Shown here piece by piece: positions 29,286-37,630 of a DNA stretch of 64,000 bases. The notes under the pieces are model-generated. The model searched no databases and was not told the DNA's origin. It saw only the letters and a program-made list of their open reading frames with translations. Each line of letters opens with the position of its first letter. The stretch's first letter is position 1. Source of the stretch: Fidelibacterota bacterium SCGC AAA003-L08 (GTDB lineage Bacteria > Fidelibacterota > Marinisomatia > SCGC-AAA003-L08 > D37C17); NCBI GenBank assembly GCA_000405805.1, contig ASPJ01000001.1, positions 62,001 through 126,000 of the forward strand, given 5' to 3'. Both the position numbers and the translations under genes were made by a program.

Positions 29286-30656
29286 ATGAAGAATTTTTTC
29301 ACATATTATTTATTTTTAATTATTGGATTAAGTAGTTATCTACTTGGGCAGATGCTTCCTTATGAAGAACCATCGTTGATTCAAAATAGATATAGCGGAC
29401 ACATTCCAACACGTTCAATTTCAGCAGATAATATTAATCAAGCATTGGATATTGATATTATTAACAATGGAAGTTTAGATAGGGTTAATAATAATACTCA
29501 TATATTTTATACATTGAATTTATCTGAGGATAATATTTATGATTTATCATTTGATTATCAAAATATACCAATGGGTAGCAAACTATTTATCATTGAAGAA
29601 AATAAATTTTTAGGACCATTATTATTATCTGGTACAGATAATTTAGTTCAAAGAGTATCTGGTAGAGATTTAACATTAGAAATTATTTTTCCATCAAATC
29701 ATATTGGTAATCCGAAATTTAAATTAGCAAAAATATCATTCAAAGACAAAGAAACAGCAAACATTAAAAATGATTTTTTAATTAATAAAAGTAATCGTGA
29801 ACCAGTGATACTAGTTACCGGTTTTTGGCCTCCCACCAATGAAATGATAAGACATTTCAGCCAGAATATATTTTTAAATGGAAACTGGGAAGGTGAAAAC
29901 TGGCAAGATAGAGGATATAATATTATATCCTATTTTCCAGAATTCACAAATCCAGATTGTGATAATTGTGGACAAGGATATGGGGATTTAGAAGTTGATT
30001 ATCAAGATACCTCCGTAGATTTCTGGGATATTGTAGAGGAACACTCCCCAGTTGCAATTATTACATTTAGCAGGGGATACATAAATTACAGCTGGGAGCT
30101 TGAATTTAATTTTTATAATAGGACCAATTGGTATCCAGATTATTCAACCCCTACTCTTCCAACTCCAAATCCTCCAGATGATAGTGTGGAATCATATTAC
30201 CTAAGGAACTCAACACTCCCAATGGATAATATTATGAATGAAGTTAATGCAGCAGACCTTGGATTGGATTCTTATATAGATGCTACTGGAGACCCAGGTC
30301 ATTTTGTTTCAGAGTTTATGGGCTATCATGGTGTATGGTATCATGATATTAATATTGAGTCCTGTTATGTTGCAGGGCATATTCATGTGGGTGGATTAAT
30401 TGATTGGGATACAGCTAGAGAGGCAACCGAGATTTCAATTTTAAAGACTATTGATTATTTAGATCAGTTTTCCTATACTGAAGGTGATGTAAATGCAGAT
30501 GGTACTATTGATATATTAGATTTAGTTATTGTTGTCAATGTTATTTTAGGATCAGAAGAACTTAGTTTAATTGAAAGCTATGCTGCAGATATGAATCTGG
30601 ATGGTGTAATTAATATCCAAGACATCATTTTGATTATAAACTTAATATTAAATTAA
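29286..30656 (+). CDS. Exported pyroglutamyl-peptidase-I-like protein with dockerin-like C-terminus
   Basis: A signal peptide (about 21 residues from this ATG) precedes a beta domain (about 40-155) and a domain that resembles pyroglutamyl peptidase I (C15) by eye. It opens with EPVILVTGFWPP (172-183), has Glu273 in SWELEFNFYN where Pcp has its Glu, then LPMDNIM, then DPGHFVSEFMGY and GHIHVGG. The residue aligned with the catalytic Cys is Ser342; His367 aligns with the catalytic His. Spacings (69 and 25) match the 63 and 24 of Pcp. The last 57 residues are two dockerin-like repeats. In-frame ATG 29274 and TTG 29271 are alternative starts. The family call is moderate and no activity is claimed. 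Confidence 0.65.
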   Translation: MKNFFTYYLFLIIGLSSYLLGQMLPYEEPSLIQNRYSGHIPTRSISADNINQALDIDIINNGSLDRVNNNTHIFYTLNLSEDNIYDLSFDYQNIPMGSKLFIIEENKFLGPLLLSGTDNLVQRVSGRDLTLEIIFPSNHIGNPKFKLAKISFKDKETANIKNDFLINKSNREPVILVTGFWPPTNEMIRHFSQNIFLNGNWEGENWQDRGYNIISYFPEFTNPDCDNCGQGYGDLEVDYQDTSVDFWDIVEEHSPVAIITFSRGYINYSWELEFNFYNRTNWYPDYSTPTLPTPNPPDDSVESYYLRNSTLPMDNIMNEVNAADLGLDSYIDATGDPGHFVSEFMGYHGVWYHDINIESCYVAGHIHVGGLIDWDTAREATEISILKTIDYLDQFSYTEGDVNADGTIDILDLVIVVNVILGSEELSLIESYAADMNLDGVINIQDIILIINLILN

Positions 30657-30740
30657 TATTCCCAATTTATCTGAATTACGATAACTTTTTGAAGATTATA
30701 AAAAAGATTCTAAATTATTCATTCCAAAAAGAGAGACAAT

Positions 30741-32522
30741 TTGTTAGACATTAAACATAATATCAATAATCTTCGTAGTTGGATGGAAGAAAAAAATATA
30801 GATGCTCTGATTATTCCACATCAGGATGAATATCTATCTGAATATCTTCCTCCTCAGAATGAAAGATTACATTGGGCAACTGGATTTACTGGATCTGCTG
30901 GTATTGCTATTGTAGGTAAAGACAAAGCTAGTATTTTTGTTGATGGAAGATATACAGTCCAAGTTCAGGAACAGGTTGATAAAGATATTTTTGAGATACT
31001 CCATATCACTGATAATCCTTATATGGATTGGATTAAGGATAATTTTTCTAAAGATTCAAAAATTGGATATGATCCAAAATTAAATACTCCAGTATGGCTG
31101 GATTATGCTTCAAAAAAACTAGAAAATTATAATCTTACATCTTTGGATGAAAATCCAATTGATTTATTATGGAATAATCGTCCATCATCTAAAGTTGATA
31201 AAGCATTATTGCTATCTGAAAATTATACGGGTGAATCAAGTGAATCAAAAAGAAATAAAATTGCAGAGAAAATAAAATCAAGTGGAAATGATTGTGCATT
31301 TATATCAAAATTAGATTCTATAATGTGGTTATTAAATATTAGAGGCAATGATATTCCCTGTAATCCAGTTTTACTTTGTTCTGGGATAATTCATTCTGAT
31401 TCATCATTTGATTTATATATTGATTTAAATAAAATTCCAATGGGACTTGATAGCCATGTAGGCGAGAATGTTAGAATTCATGATTTAGATACATTTAATG
31501 ATATTAAGAATAAAGATGAGAATAAAAAAATTATGTTTGATAATAATTCAAGCAATCTTTGGAGCTATAATATTTTTAAATTAGCAGGTTACGAAACTAT
31601 TAAAAGTCAAGATCCATGCTCTCTACCAAAGGCATGTAAAAATGATGTTGAAATAAATGGCATGAAAGACTGCCATGTTCGTGATGGAGTTGCAGTATCA
31701 AAATTTTTATACTGGATAGATCAGCAAGTAGCTTCTGATAATTTAATAGATGAAGAAGAATTAGCATCTAAACTAGATTCACTTCGTTCAGAACAAGATC
31801 TTTTTAAAGGGCTTAGTTTTGGAACAATATCAGCTGCAGGAAGTAATGCAGCTATGTGTCATTATAGCCATAAAAATAGTAAAATCCCTGGGAAATTAGA
31901 AATGGGTTCAATTTATTTGGTAGATAGTGGTGGTCAATACTTAGATGGAACAACAGATATAACTAGAACTGTTGCTATTGGGGATGTATCAGATGAGATT
32001 AAAAGATCATTCACATTAGTTTTGAAAGGCCATATATCGCTTGGATCTGTAATTTTTCCAAAAGGTACTTCAGGTCATCAATTAGATTCACTTGCTAGAC
32101 AATATCTATGGGAATATGGACTTGACTATGATCATGGCACTGGCCATGGTGTAGGCCATTTCTTAAATGTACATGAAGGACCTCAGGGTGTTGGAAAAGG
32201 AGGAAGTAATGTCCCCCTTGAAAATGGGATGGTAATATCTAATGAACCTGGATATTATTTAGAAAATCAGTATGGAATTCGATGTGAAAATTTAGTGTTT
32301 GTTAAAAAACATGAAAATAAAAACAGAGGTTCATTTTTTGAATTTGAAGATTTAACTATGGCTCCATTTGATAAAAGACTATTTGACAGGGACCTTCTCA
32401 CTGATTCAGATATTATCTGGATAAATAATTATCATGAGAAAGTATATAATAGCGTTTCTAAAGATTTAGATAATCAGGAAGAAATAGACTGGCTAAAGCA
32501 GGCAACCAGTCCAATTCATTAG
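30741..32522 (+). CDS. pepP: Xaa-Pro aminopeptidase (M24B)
   Basis: The 593-residue protein has two creatinase-like N-terminal domains and a C-terminal pita-bread M24 domain, the long three-domain form also found in eukaryotic cytosolic aminopeptidase P. Metal ligands are the two Asp in VDSGGQYLDGTTDITRT, the His in HGTGHGVGHFLNVHEGP, Glu in NEPGYY and Glu in IRCENL. It removes N-terminal residues that precede proline and is probably cytoplasmic. The start is TTG at 30741, preceded by GAGAG; conserved helix NINNLRSWMEEKNIDALII begins just after it, so a later ATG at 30783 would truncate the fold. The last 4 bp overlap the convergent small membrane-protein gene. Confidence 0.92.
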   Translation: MLDIKHNINNLRSWMEEKNIDALIIPHQDEYLSEYLPPQNERLHWATGFTGSAGIAIVGKDKASIFVDGRYTVQVQEQVDKDIFEILHITDNPYMDWIKDNFSKDSKIGYDPKLNTPVWLDYASKKLENYNLTSLDENPIDLLWNNRPSSKVDKALLLSENYTGESSESKRNKIAEKIKSSGNDCAFISKLDSIMWLLNIRGNDIPCNPVLLCSGIIHSDSSFDLYIDLNKIPMGLDSHVGENVRIHDLDTFNDIKNKDENKKIMFDNNSSNLWSYNIFKLAGYETIKSQDPCSLPKACKNDVEINGMKDCHVRDGVAVSKFLYWIDQQVASDNLIDEEELASKLDSLRSEQDLFKGLSFGTISAAGSNAAMCHYSHKNSKIPGKLEMGSIYLVDSGGQYLDGTTDITRTVAIGDVSDEIKRSFTLVLKGHISLGSVIFPKGTSGHQLDSLARQYLWEYGLDYDHGTGHGVGHFLNVHEGPQGVGKGGSNVPLENGMVISNEPGYYLENQYGIRCENLVFVKKHENKNRGSFFEFEDLTMAPFDKRLFDRDLLTDSDIIWINNYHEKVYNSVSKDLDNQEEIDWLKQATSPIH

Positions 32523-32752
32523 TTTTTTTTCTTAAGAATTTTCATTATATCTTTATATCCTCTAATAGTAAAAATTAAAAACATAATAATAAATGCAATC
32601 AGTCCTAATATAAATGTTATTTGCCATAGAAATTTCCAGGTCATGATATAATATCTTGTATCAGTAGTATTGTTTATTCCATTATATAATGAAAGAAGTA
32701 ATGGAAAACTCATTATTACAAAGAATATATTCTCTAAAATATTTTTATTCAT
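32519..32752 (-). CDS. Small membrane protein downstream of a sodium/solute symporter
   Basis: From the ATG at 32752 the product is 77 residues with two hydrophobic segments (about 8-25 and 40-62) and a basic tail ending KKKN. The gene overlaps the end of the symporter gene by 8 bp (ATGAATAA), so the two are translationally coupled. I do not recognise the family. A small accessory subunit of the symporter, comparable to the small membrane proteins encoded beside some SSS transporters, is a reasonable inference. An earlier in-frame start at 32788 exists but would add a hydrophilic leader and more overlap. It ends 4 bp inside the 3' end of pepP. Confidence 0.6.
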   Translation of the reverse strand: MNKNILENIFFVIMSFPLLLSLYNGINNTTDTRYYIMTWKFLWQITFILGLIAFIIMFLIFTIRGYKDIMKILKKKN

Positions 32753-34184
32753 GGGCTTCTTTTTTTGGGAAAACAATAGATCCTGCAATCATCATGAATA
32801 TAGTAATGAATAAACTTAATAATCCTATTTCTTCCGGAGGGAGATTAATTTGAAAAGCTTTTCGAATAGGCTCTAACCCTAGTAATGCAGATAATCCTCC
32901 TAGGAGCGCTAATATAGCTCCCATCTCAGATGCTTTTTCCCAATACAGACCTGCAATCAAGACAGTAATTGCCCCTGAAAAATAAATAGCTCCAGTAATT
33001 GACAGGTAATCCCAAATGGAATCTGTTCCTTCATAAAATAATCCCCAGTATAATATATACAGCCCCAATATAACAATAATGAAACGGCTAATATTTATTT
33101 TGGTTATAGAAGATAAGTTTTTCTTAGTCAGAGGGTCAATGATGTCATTGGTAATAATAGTACTCCAGCATAATAAATAGCTATCATGGGTACTCATAAA
33201 CGCAGACAGCATCCCAGCAGTTACCAGGCCTAATAAACCTATGGGAAGAATTTCACGTAGATAATTAGGCATCAAAATAAGTTTATCTGTTCCAGAATCT
33301 GGATTAAGATAAATAACAGCACATATTCCAATAAAACATGGAATCATGAATCTTATTAAGAATGATATAGATGACCAAATATATTGTTTTTTTACTATTT
33401 CAGAATTTTCCATGGTGAGAGCTCTTGTAATTGCAGTAGGCCATACAACAGCACTTACGAATGCTAGAATCATTTGCCATATAACATATGGAGATCCTCT
33501 AGATAATAATGGATTATATGATTTATCTGGAAATTTCGAGATACTATCAAAAATCTTATTCCATCCAATTTCTGAAATAGAATAGAATACACAGAATATT
33601 AATCCAAGAGATAAAACAACAAATTGGAAATAATCAGTAATAATAACAGAAAGCATTCCACCCATCATGGTATATATAAGCACTATAATAAGCAATATAA
33701 TCATAATTAATTTCAATATTTCATCATTTGCATCTAATCCAAATATTCCCTGAATAAATTTTGCTCCTACATTTAAGAAGATTCCCATATTCAACATCCC
33801 ACCGACAACTAGAAGTATAGATCCAATTAATCTTACTTTAGGCCCAAATCGTTTTTGATAATATTCCGGGATACTTTTTATATTGAAATTTCTTAACTTG
33901 ACAATTACAAAACCGCTCAGTCCTACTGCGAGGGTTACAATAAATCCCATTAACCCAATATGAAAAGCTGAGAAATAATCCTTGGCACCCGTTTGCGCAT
34001 TATACATAACAGTAATAAGCCCTAATTCAGTTCCCAGCATGCTTGTAACTCCTAGAGAGAGAGGTATTTTCTGATCAGCTATCATAAAATTTGAAAAACT
34101 ATTTATATGCTTACGCATTAATATGCCTACAGAAAATACCAAAGATAAATATATTATTATTATTGTTAAATCAATCCAATGCAT
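32745..34184 (-). CDS. Sodium:solute symporter (SSS family)
   Basis: The 479-residue protein has about 13 hydrophobic helices and the SSS family layout: WIDLTIIIIYLSLVFSVGIL at the N-terminus, a GTELGLITVMYNAQTG segment like the early Na+-site helix, and AGMLSAFMSTHDSYLLCWSTI with the Ser/Thr residues typical of the Na2 site. It would bring a solute into the cell with Na+. The substrate cannot be read from the sequence; SSS proteins carry sugars, amino acids, osmolytes and carboxylates. It starts 4 bp after the ATP sulfurylase/APS kinase gene, so its substrate may relate to that operon, but this is inference. Confidence 0.9.
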   Translation of the reverse strand: MHWIDLTIIIIYLSLVFSVGILMRKHINSFSNFMIADQKIPLSLGVTSMLGTELGLITVMYNAQTGAKDYFSAFHIGLMGFIVTLAVGLSGFVIVKLRNFNIKSIPEYYQKRFGPKVRLIGSILLVVGGMLNMGIFLNVGAKFIQGIFGLDANDEILKLIMIILLIIVLIYTMMGGMLSVIITDYFQFVVLSLGLIFCVFYSISEIGWNKIFDSISKFPDKSYNPLLSRGSPYVIWQMILAFVSAVVWPTAITRALTMENSEIVKKQYIWSSISFLIRFMIPCFIGICAVIYLNPDSGTDKLILMPNYLREILPIGLLGLVTAGMLSAFMSTHDSYLLCWSTIITNDIIDPLTKKNLSSITKINISRFIIVILGLYILYWGLFYEGTDSIWDYLSITGAIYFSGAITVLIAGLYWEKASEMGAILALLGGLSALLGLEPIRKAFQINLPPEEIGLLSLFITIFMMIAGSIVFPKKEAHE

Positions 34185-34188
34185 ATCA

Positions 34189-35835
34189 CTAGTTCATATA
34201 ACCAAGAGATTTAATTTTATTAATAATTTTTTCTATAAGTATTTCTGGATCTTCTTGACTTGAATCAATTGAAATATCTGGATTTTTAGGTTCTTCATAA
34301 GGATCGCTAATCCCTGTAAACTCTTTTATAATTCCTTTTCTTGCAAGTGCATATAAACCTTTAGAATCTCTTTTTTCACAGATATCTAATGGGGTTGAGA
34401 CAAATACCTCTATGTATCCACCATAATTAGATATTAACTCTTTATTAAATGTTCGGTCTGATTCATAGGGGGCAATAGGGGCACATATTGCAATGCCTCT
34501 ATTTTTAGTGATTTCACTTGCAACATATCCTATTCTTTTTACATTGATAGATCGATGTTCTTTTGTAAATCCAAGTTCACTAGATAAATGTTGTCTTACT
34601 AAATCTCCATCTAAGAGTGTAACAGGGCGAGTCCCTTCTTCTAGAAATTTTGTCATTAATGCATTGGCTAAAGTAGATTTCCCTGACCCAGAAAGCCCTG
34701 TAAAAAATATAGTAAGACCTCTATTAGTTTTTTCTGGGATTGATTTCTTTAGTTCTTTTTCAATCTCAGGATAAGTAAACCATTCAGGTAGATTTTCTCC
34801 TGAATCTAATTTTTTTCTAAGGTCTGTCCCAGATATATTTAATGAGGTGAGTCCATTAGGGACTTCATCAATAGGCATATACTCATTTTTTTCTTTCACA
34901 TATACCATCATCTTAAAAGGAACCATTTTAATATTTATTTTATTTTCATATTTAACTAACAAATCTTGAGCTTCATATGGACCATAGAATGGAGTTCCAT
35001 TACTATTAGATCCAGGGCCAGCATGATCCCTACCTATAATAATATGAGTACAACCATAATTTTTTCGAATCAGTGCATGCCATAGAGCTTCCCGTGGTCC
35101 TGCCATTCTCATAGATAATGGAAGTAATGATAACATAACTGACCCATCAGGATATTTTTTTATTATTTCATTATAACAACGTACTCGTGTGAAATAGTCA
35201 ACATCACCAGGTTTTGTCATACCAACTACTGGATGAATTAATAAATTAGCATTATTCTCTTTTGCAGCTAAATGGGTGATTTCTACATGAGCTCTATGCA
35301 TAGGGTTACGTGTCTGAAACGCAACTACTTTATCCCAACCCATTTCTAAAATTTTTTCTTTTACTTCATTCGGAGTTAATCTCAACTTCATATAATCATA
35401 ATGTTTGGGTTTTTGTATAGCTCTTATTCTTCCACCAATATACCAGTCATTAGTCTGGTTAAATAGATAGTTTACTCCTGGATGTTCTAAACTATCAGTA
35501 TTATAAACTTTTAGTGCTTCATTTTTTTTATTAGGTTGCCATTTCGATTCTATATCTAGTATTGCAATTGCAAACCCTTCTTTATCTCGCAATGTGATTG
35601 AATTATCTTGACTAATAGTATTTATAAATTCATCATCTACATCAAGGACAATTGGAATGGGCCATATAGATCCATCAGATAATTTCATGTTCTCTATAAC
35701 ATCATTATAATCAGATTCATTAAGGAAACCAGAAACAGGATTAAAGCTTCCATCAATGAGCATTTCTAGATCACAAATTTGTCGATCTGTCAATACCCAG
35801 TTTTTATAATTATTTGATTCAATTTTATTGTTCAT
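34189..35835 (-). CDS. Bifunctional ATP sulfurylase / APS kinase (PAPS synthase)
   Basis: The 548-residue fusion has an N-terminal ATP sulfurylase (to about 370) with QTRNPMHRAHVEITHLAA, GMTKPGDVDYFTRVRCY and GRDHAGPGSN, and a C-terminal APS kinase (about 375-548) with P-loop FFTGLSGSGKSTLANAL, LLDGDLVRQHLSSELGF and SPYEEP-like ISDPYEEPKNP. It converts sulfate and ATP to adenylylsulfate and then to 3'-phosphoadenylylsulfate (PAPS). No PAPS reductase lies nearby, while a sulfotransferase-like gene ends 35 bp upstream and cysQ is at 39.1 kb. Together these suggest PAPS is used for sulfonation here, not only assimilation. The order sat-cysC is the less common bacterial fusion. Confidence 0.93.
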   Translation of the reverse strand: MNNKIESNNYKNWVLTDRQICDLEMLIDGSFNPVSGFLNESDYNDVIENMKLSDGSIWPIPIVLDVDDEFINTISQDNSITLRDKEGFAIAILDIESKWQPNKKNEALKVYNTDSLEHPGVNYLFNQTNDWYIGGRIRAIQKPKHYDYMKLRLTPNEVKEKILEMGWDKVVAFQTRNPMHRAHVEITHLAAKENNANLLIHPVVGMTKPGDVDYFTRVRCYNEIIKKYPDGSVMLSLLPLSMRMAGPREALWHALIRKNYGCTHIIIGRDHAGPGSNSNGTPFYGPYEAQDLLVKYENKINIKMVPFKMMVYVKEKNEYMPIDEVPNGLTSLNISGTDLRKKLDSGENLPEWFTYPEIEKELKKSIPEKTNRGLTIFFTGLSGSGKSTLANALMTKFLEEGTRPVTLLDGDLVRQHLSSELGFTKEHRSINVKRIGYVASEITKNRGIAICAPIAPYESDRTFNKELISNYGGYIEVFVSTPLDICEKRDSKGLYALARKGIIKEFTGISDPYEEPKNPDISIDSSQEDPEILIEKIINKIKSLGYMN

Positions 35836-35870
35836 AGTTCCTTCATTATTTATTAATTAGACACATGTAT

Positions 35871-36608
35871 TTAAACAAGGTTAATTTTATATTTTTCCAT
35901 TTGTTTATAATAACCCATGCATTCATCTAACAAAGCATGAAGATTATCAGGTAATTCTTCTTTTTTTTGTTTAGGTTTAGAGAATGTAGTTGTTTCTATA
36001 ACATTCTTATACCAATATTTTCCCCATATCCCATCAGAATCACGGGGGCCTTTTGGCCATTCCAACATTTGATTTAAAAAGGGAATTTCTAATAGATTAC
36101 ATAATTTATTCAGCATTAATTTAGGATTTTTTAATATATCTTCTGAACTAATTACTATTGGGGGTTTTTTTGTTTTCTTTATTATATAATTCAATATATA
36201 TAATTGTTGGGGGAGACCGATTAGTTCAGGAGTAACATCTTTATGAATTTTTAAGTAGGATAAAATGACTTGTTCTGGATTTCGAATTAAAAAACAATTA
36301 GTAGTATTAATCGTCCAATCTAAGGGTTGATTATCTATCCAGTGATGAGTCATTAATTTTTGATACCAGATATTTTTATTATTTGGAATAGGTCCTGTTA
36401 ATACATCTGCAATATTATTCCAAGACGAATTATATTTTTCAATAACCTTTTTGTATATAGGATGTTTTATACCTGTATTTTTTAAAAAGAAGGAATAGAA
36501 AGGCTCATCAATTACAGCAGTATCAGATCTATTCTCAAAGGATCTCATCAATGCAGTAGATATATTTCGTGGTCCTGACCACATGGAGAGTCTTTTTTTA
36601 TTATTCAT
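35871..36608 (-). CDS. Sulfotransferase-like protein
   Basis: The 245-residue protein has the sulfotransferase P-loop-like 5'-phosphosulfate-binding motif WSGPRNISTALMRSFENR (about 10-27) followed by DEPFYSFFLKNTG. A later PAPS 3'-phosphate region reads LIRNPEQVILSYLKIH, and the C-terminal part has SSEDILKNPKLMLNKLCNLL and GIWGKYWYKNV. The same pattern forms the N-terminal half of plant proteins annotated as branched-chain aminotransferase-like; this is from memory and not checked. It overlaps the aminotransferase-IV-like gene by 8 bp and is followed by the PAPS synthase gene, so it probably uses PAPS. The acceptor is unknown. Confidence 0.8.
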   Translation of the reverse strand: MNNKKRLSMWSGPRNISTALMRSFENRSDTAVIDEPFYSFFLKNTGIKHPIYKKVIEKYNSSWNNIADVLTGPIPNNKNIWYQKLMTHHWIDNQPLDWTINTTNCFLIRNPEQVILSYLKIHKDVTPELIGLPQQLYILNYIIKKTKKPPIVISSEDILKNPKLMLNKLCNLLEIPFLNQMLEWPKGPRDSDGIWGKYWYKNVIETTTFSKPKQKKEELPDNLHALLDECMGYYKQMEKYKINLV

Positions 36609-37521
36609 TGTTTGAATATAATTTAGTTATTTTATTTTTATATAGATTAAAGAGTTTTTTTGTAAGAGGTCCCCTTGTACCACTACCAATTAAATGATTA
36701 TCAACATCAATAACAGGTATCACTCCAGCAAAGGTTCCAGTAACAAATGCTTCATCAGCTTCATATACATTCTCTAGCCTAAAGTTTTTTTCAACAAGAT
36801 TAATATTTTTTTCTTTGCAAATTTCAATTATTTTCATTCGAGTAACACCATTTAGACAGTAGTTTCCCTTTGAGGTAATAACTTCATCATTTTTGACTAT
36901 AAAAAAGTTAGTAGAGTTGCATGTAGAAACATAACCATCTATATCTAACATAAGTCCTTCATCTACATTTTTATCAATTGCCTCCAAGCAAGCAGCTATA
37001 CAATTAAATTTACTTAACGAATTAATTTTAGGATCTTGATTAGAGCCAGTTCCCCTGATGGTATCCACTGATGCAAGTTTTATTCCATTAGTATTTATTT
37101 TTTCATTTGCTATTTTATATTCAGGAATTATCACAAGGCTAATAGGTCCTACATTTGCACTTGGATGCTGATAAGGGGTAAACTTTTCTCCTCTAGATAT
37201 AATAATACGCATATGTACTCCCGAGGACATTTGATTTTCTTTAATGACTTTATCTATTATATTGGTTAATTCCTCCTTTGAATAAGGGATATCTATATGA
37301 ATTTGTTTAGCGCCATCATACAACCTTGTCAAATGCTCATTTAGAAAACATAATTTTCCATTATGAAGGCGGATACCTTCCCATACTCCATCGCCTAATA
37401 GAAATCCACTATCAAAAACAGATATTTTTGCAGTACTTCTATTATAAATTTCTCCATTTATATAGATTTTTATATTTTTATTTCGTTCATCTTGAATATA
37501 AGAATGAGTATTGTTTTCCAT
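36601..37521 (-). CDS. Class IV aminotransferase-fold protein lacking the usual PLP lysine
   Basis: The 306-residue protein has the class IV (branched-chain/D-amino acid aminotransferase) fold: YINGEIYNRSTAKISVFDSG, GDGVWEGIRLHNGKLCFLNE, the GLMLDIDGYVSTCNST region and VTGTFAGVIPV. Aligned by eye to DPKIKSLNYLNN of typical members, DPKINSLSKFN puts Asn167 at the Schiff-base lysine, and Thr200 replaces the Glu that contacts the PLP ring nitrogen. Lys165 and Lys171 are nearby and could compensate. It may therefore be a pseudo-transaminase or have altered chemistry. It is first in the minus-strand operon with the sulfotransferase-like gene (8-bp overlap), PAPS synthase, symporter and small membrane protein. 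Confidence 0.85.
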   Translation of the reverse strand: MENNTHSYIQDERNKNIKIYINGEIYNRSTAKISVFDSGFLLGDGVWEGIRLHNGKLCFLNEHLTRLYDGAKQIHIDIPYSKEELTNIIDKVIKENQMSSGVHMRIIISRGEKFTPYQHPSANVGPISLVIIPEYKIANEKINTNGIKLASVDTIRGTGSNQDPKINSLSKFNCIAACLEAIDKNVDEGLMLDIDGYVSTCNSTNFFIVKNDEVITSKGNYCLNGVTRMKIIEICKEKNINLVEKNFRLENVYEADEAFVTGTFAGVIPVIDVDNHLIGSGTRGPLTKKLFNLYKNKITKLYSNNE

Positions 37522-37630
37522 AGATTTATATTAATTTTGATACTAATAAATTCCTAATAGTTAATTAATAAATCATAAATATAAATTGTGATAGTTTGTA
37601 TCAGAGATAATTAATTATGTATATTTTGAG

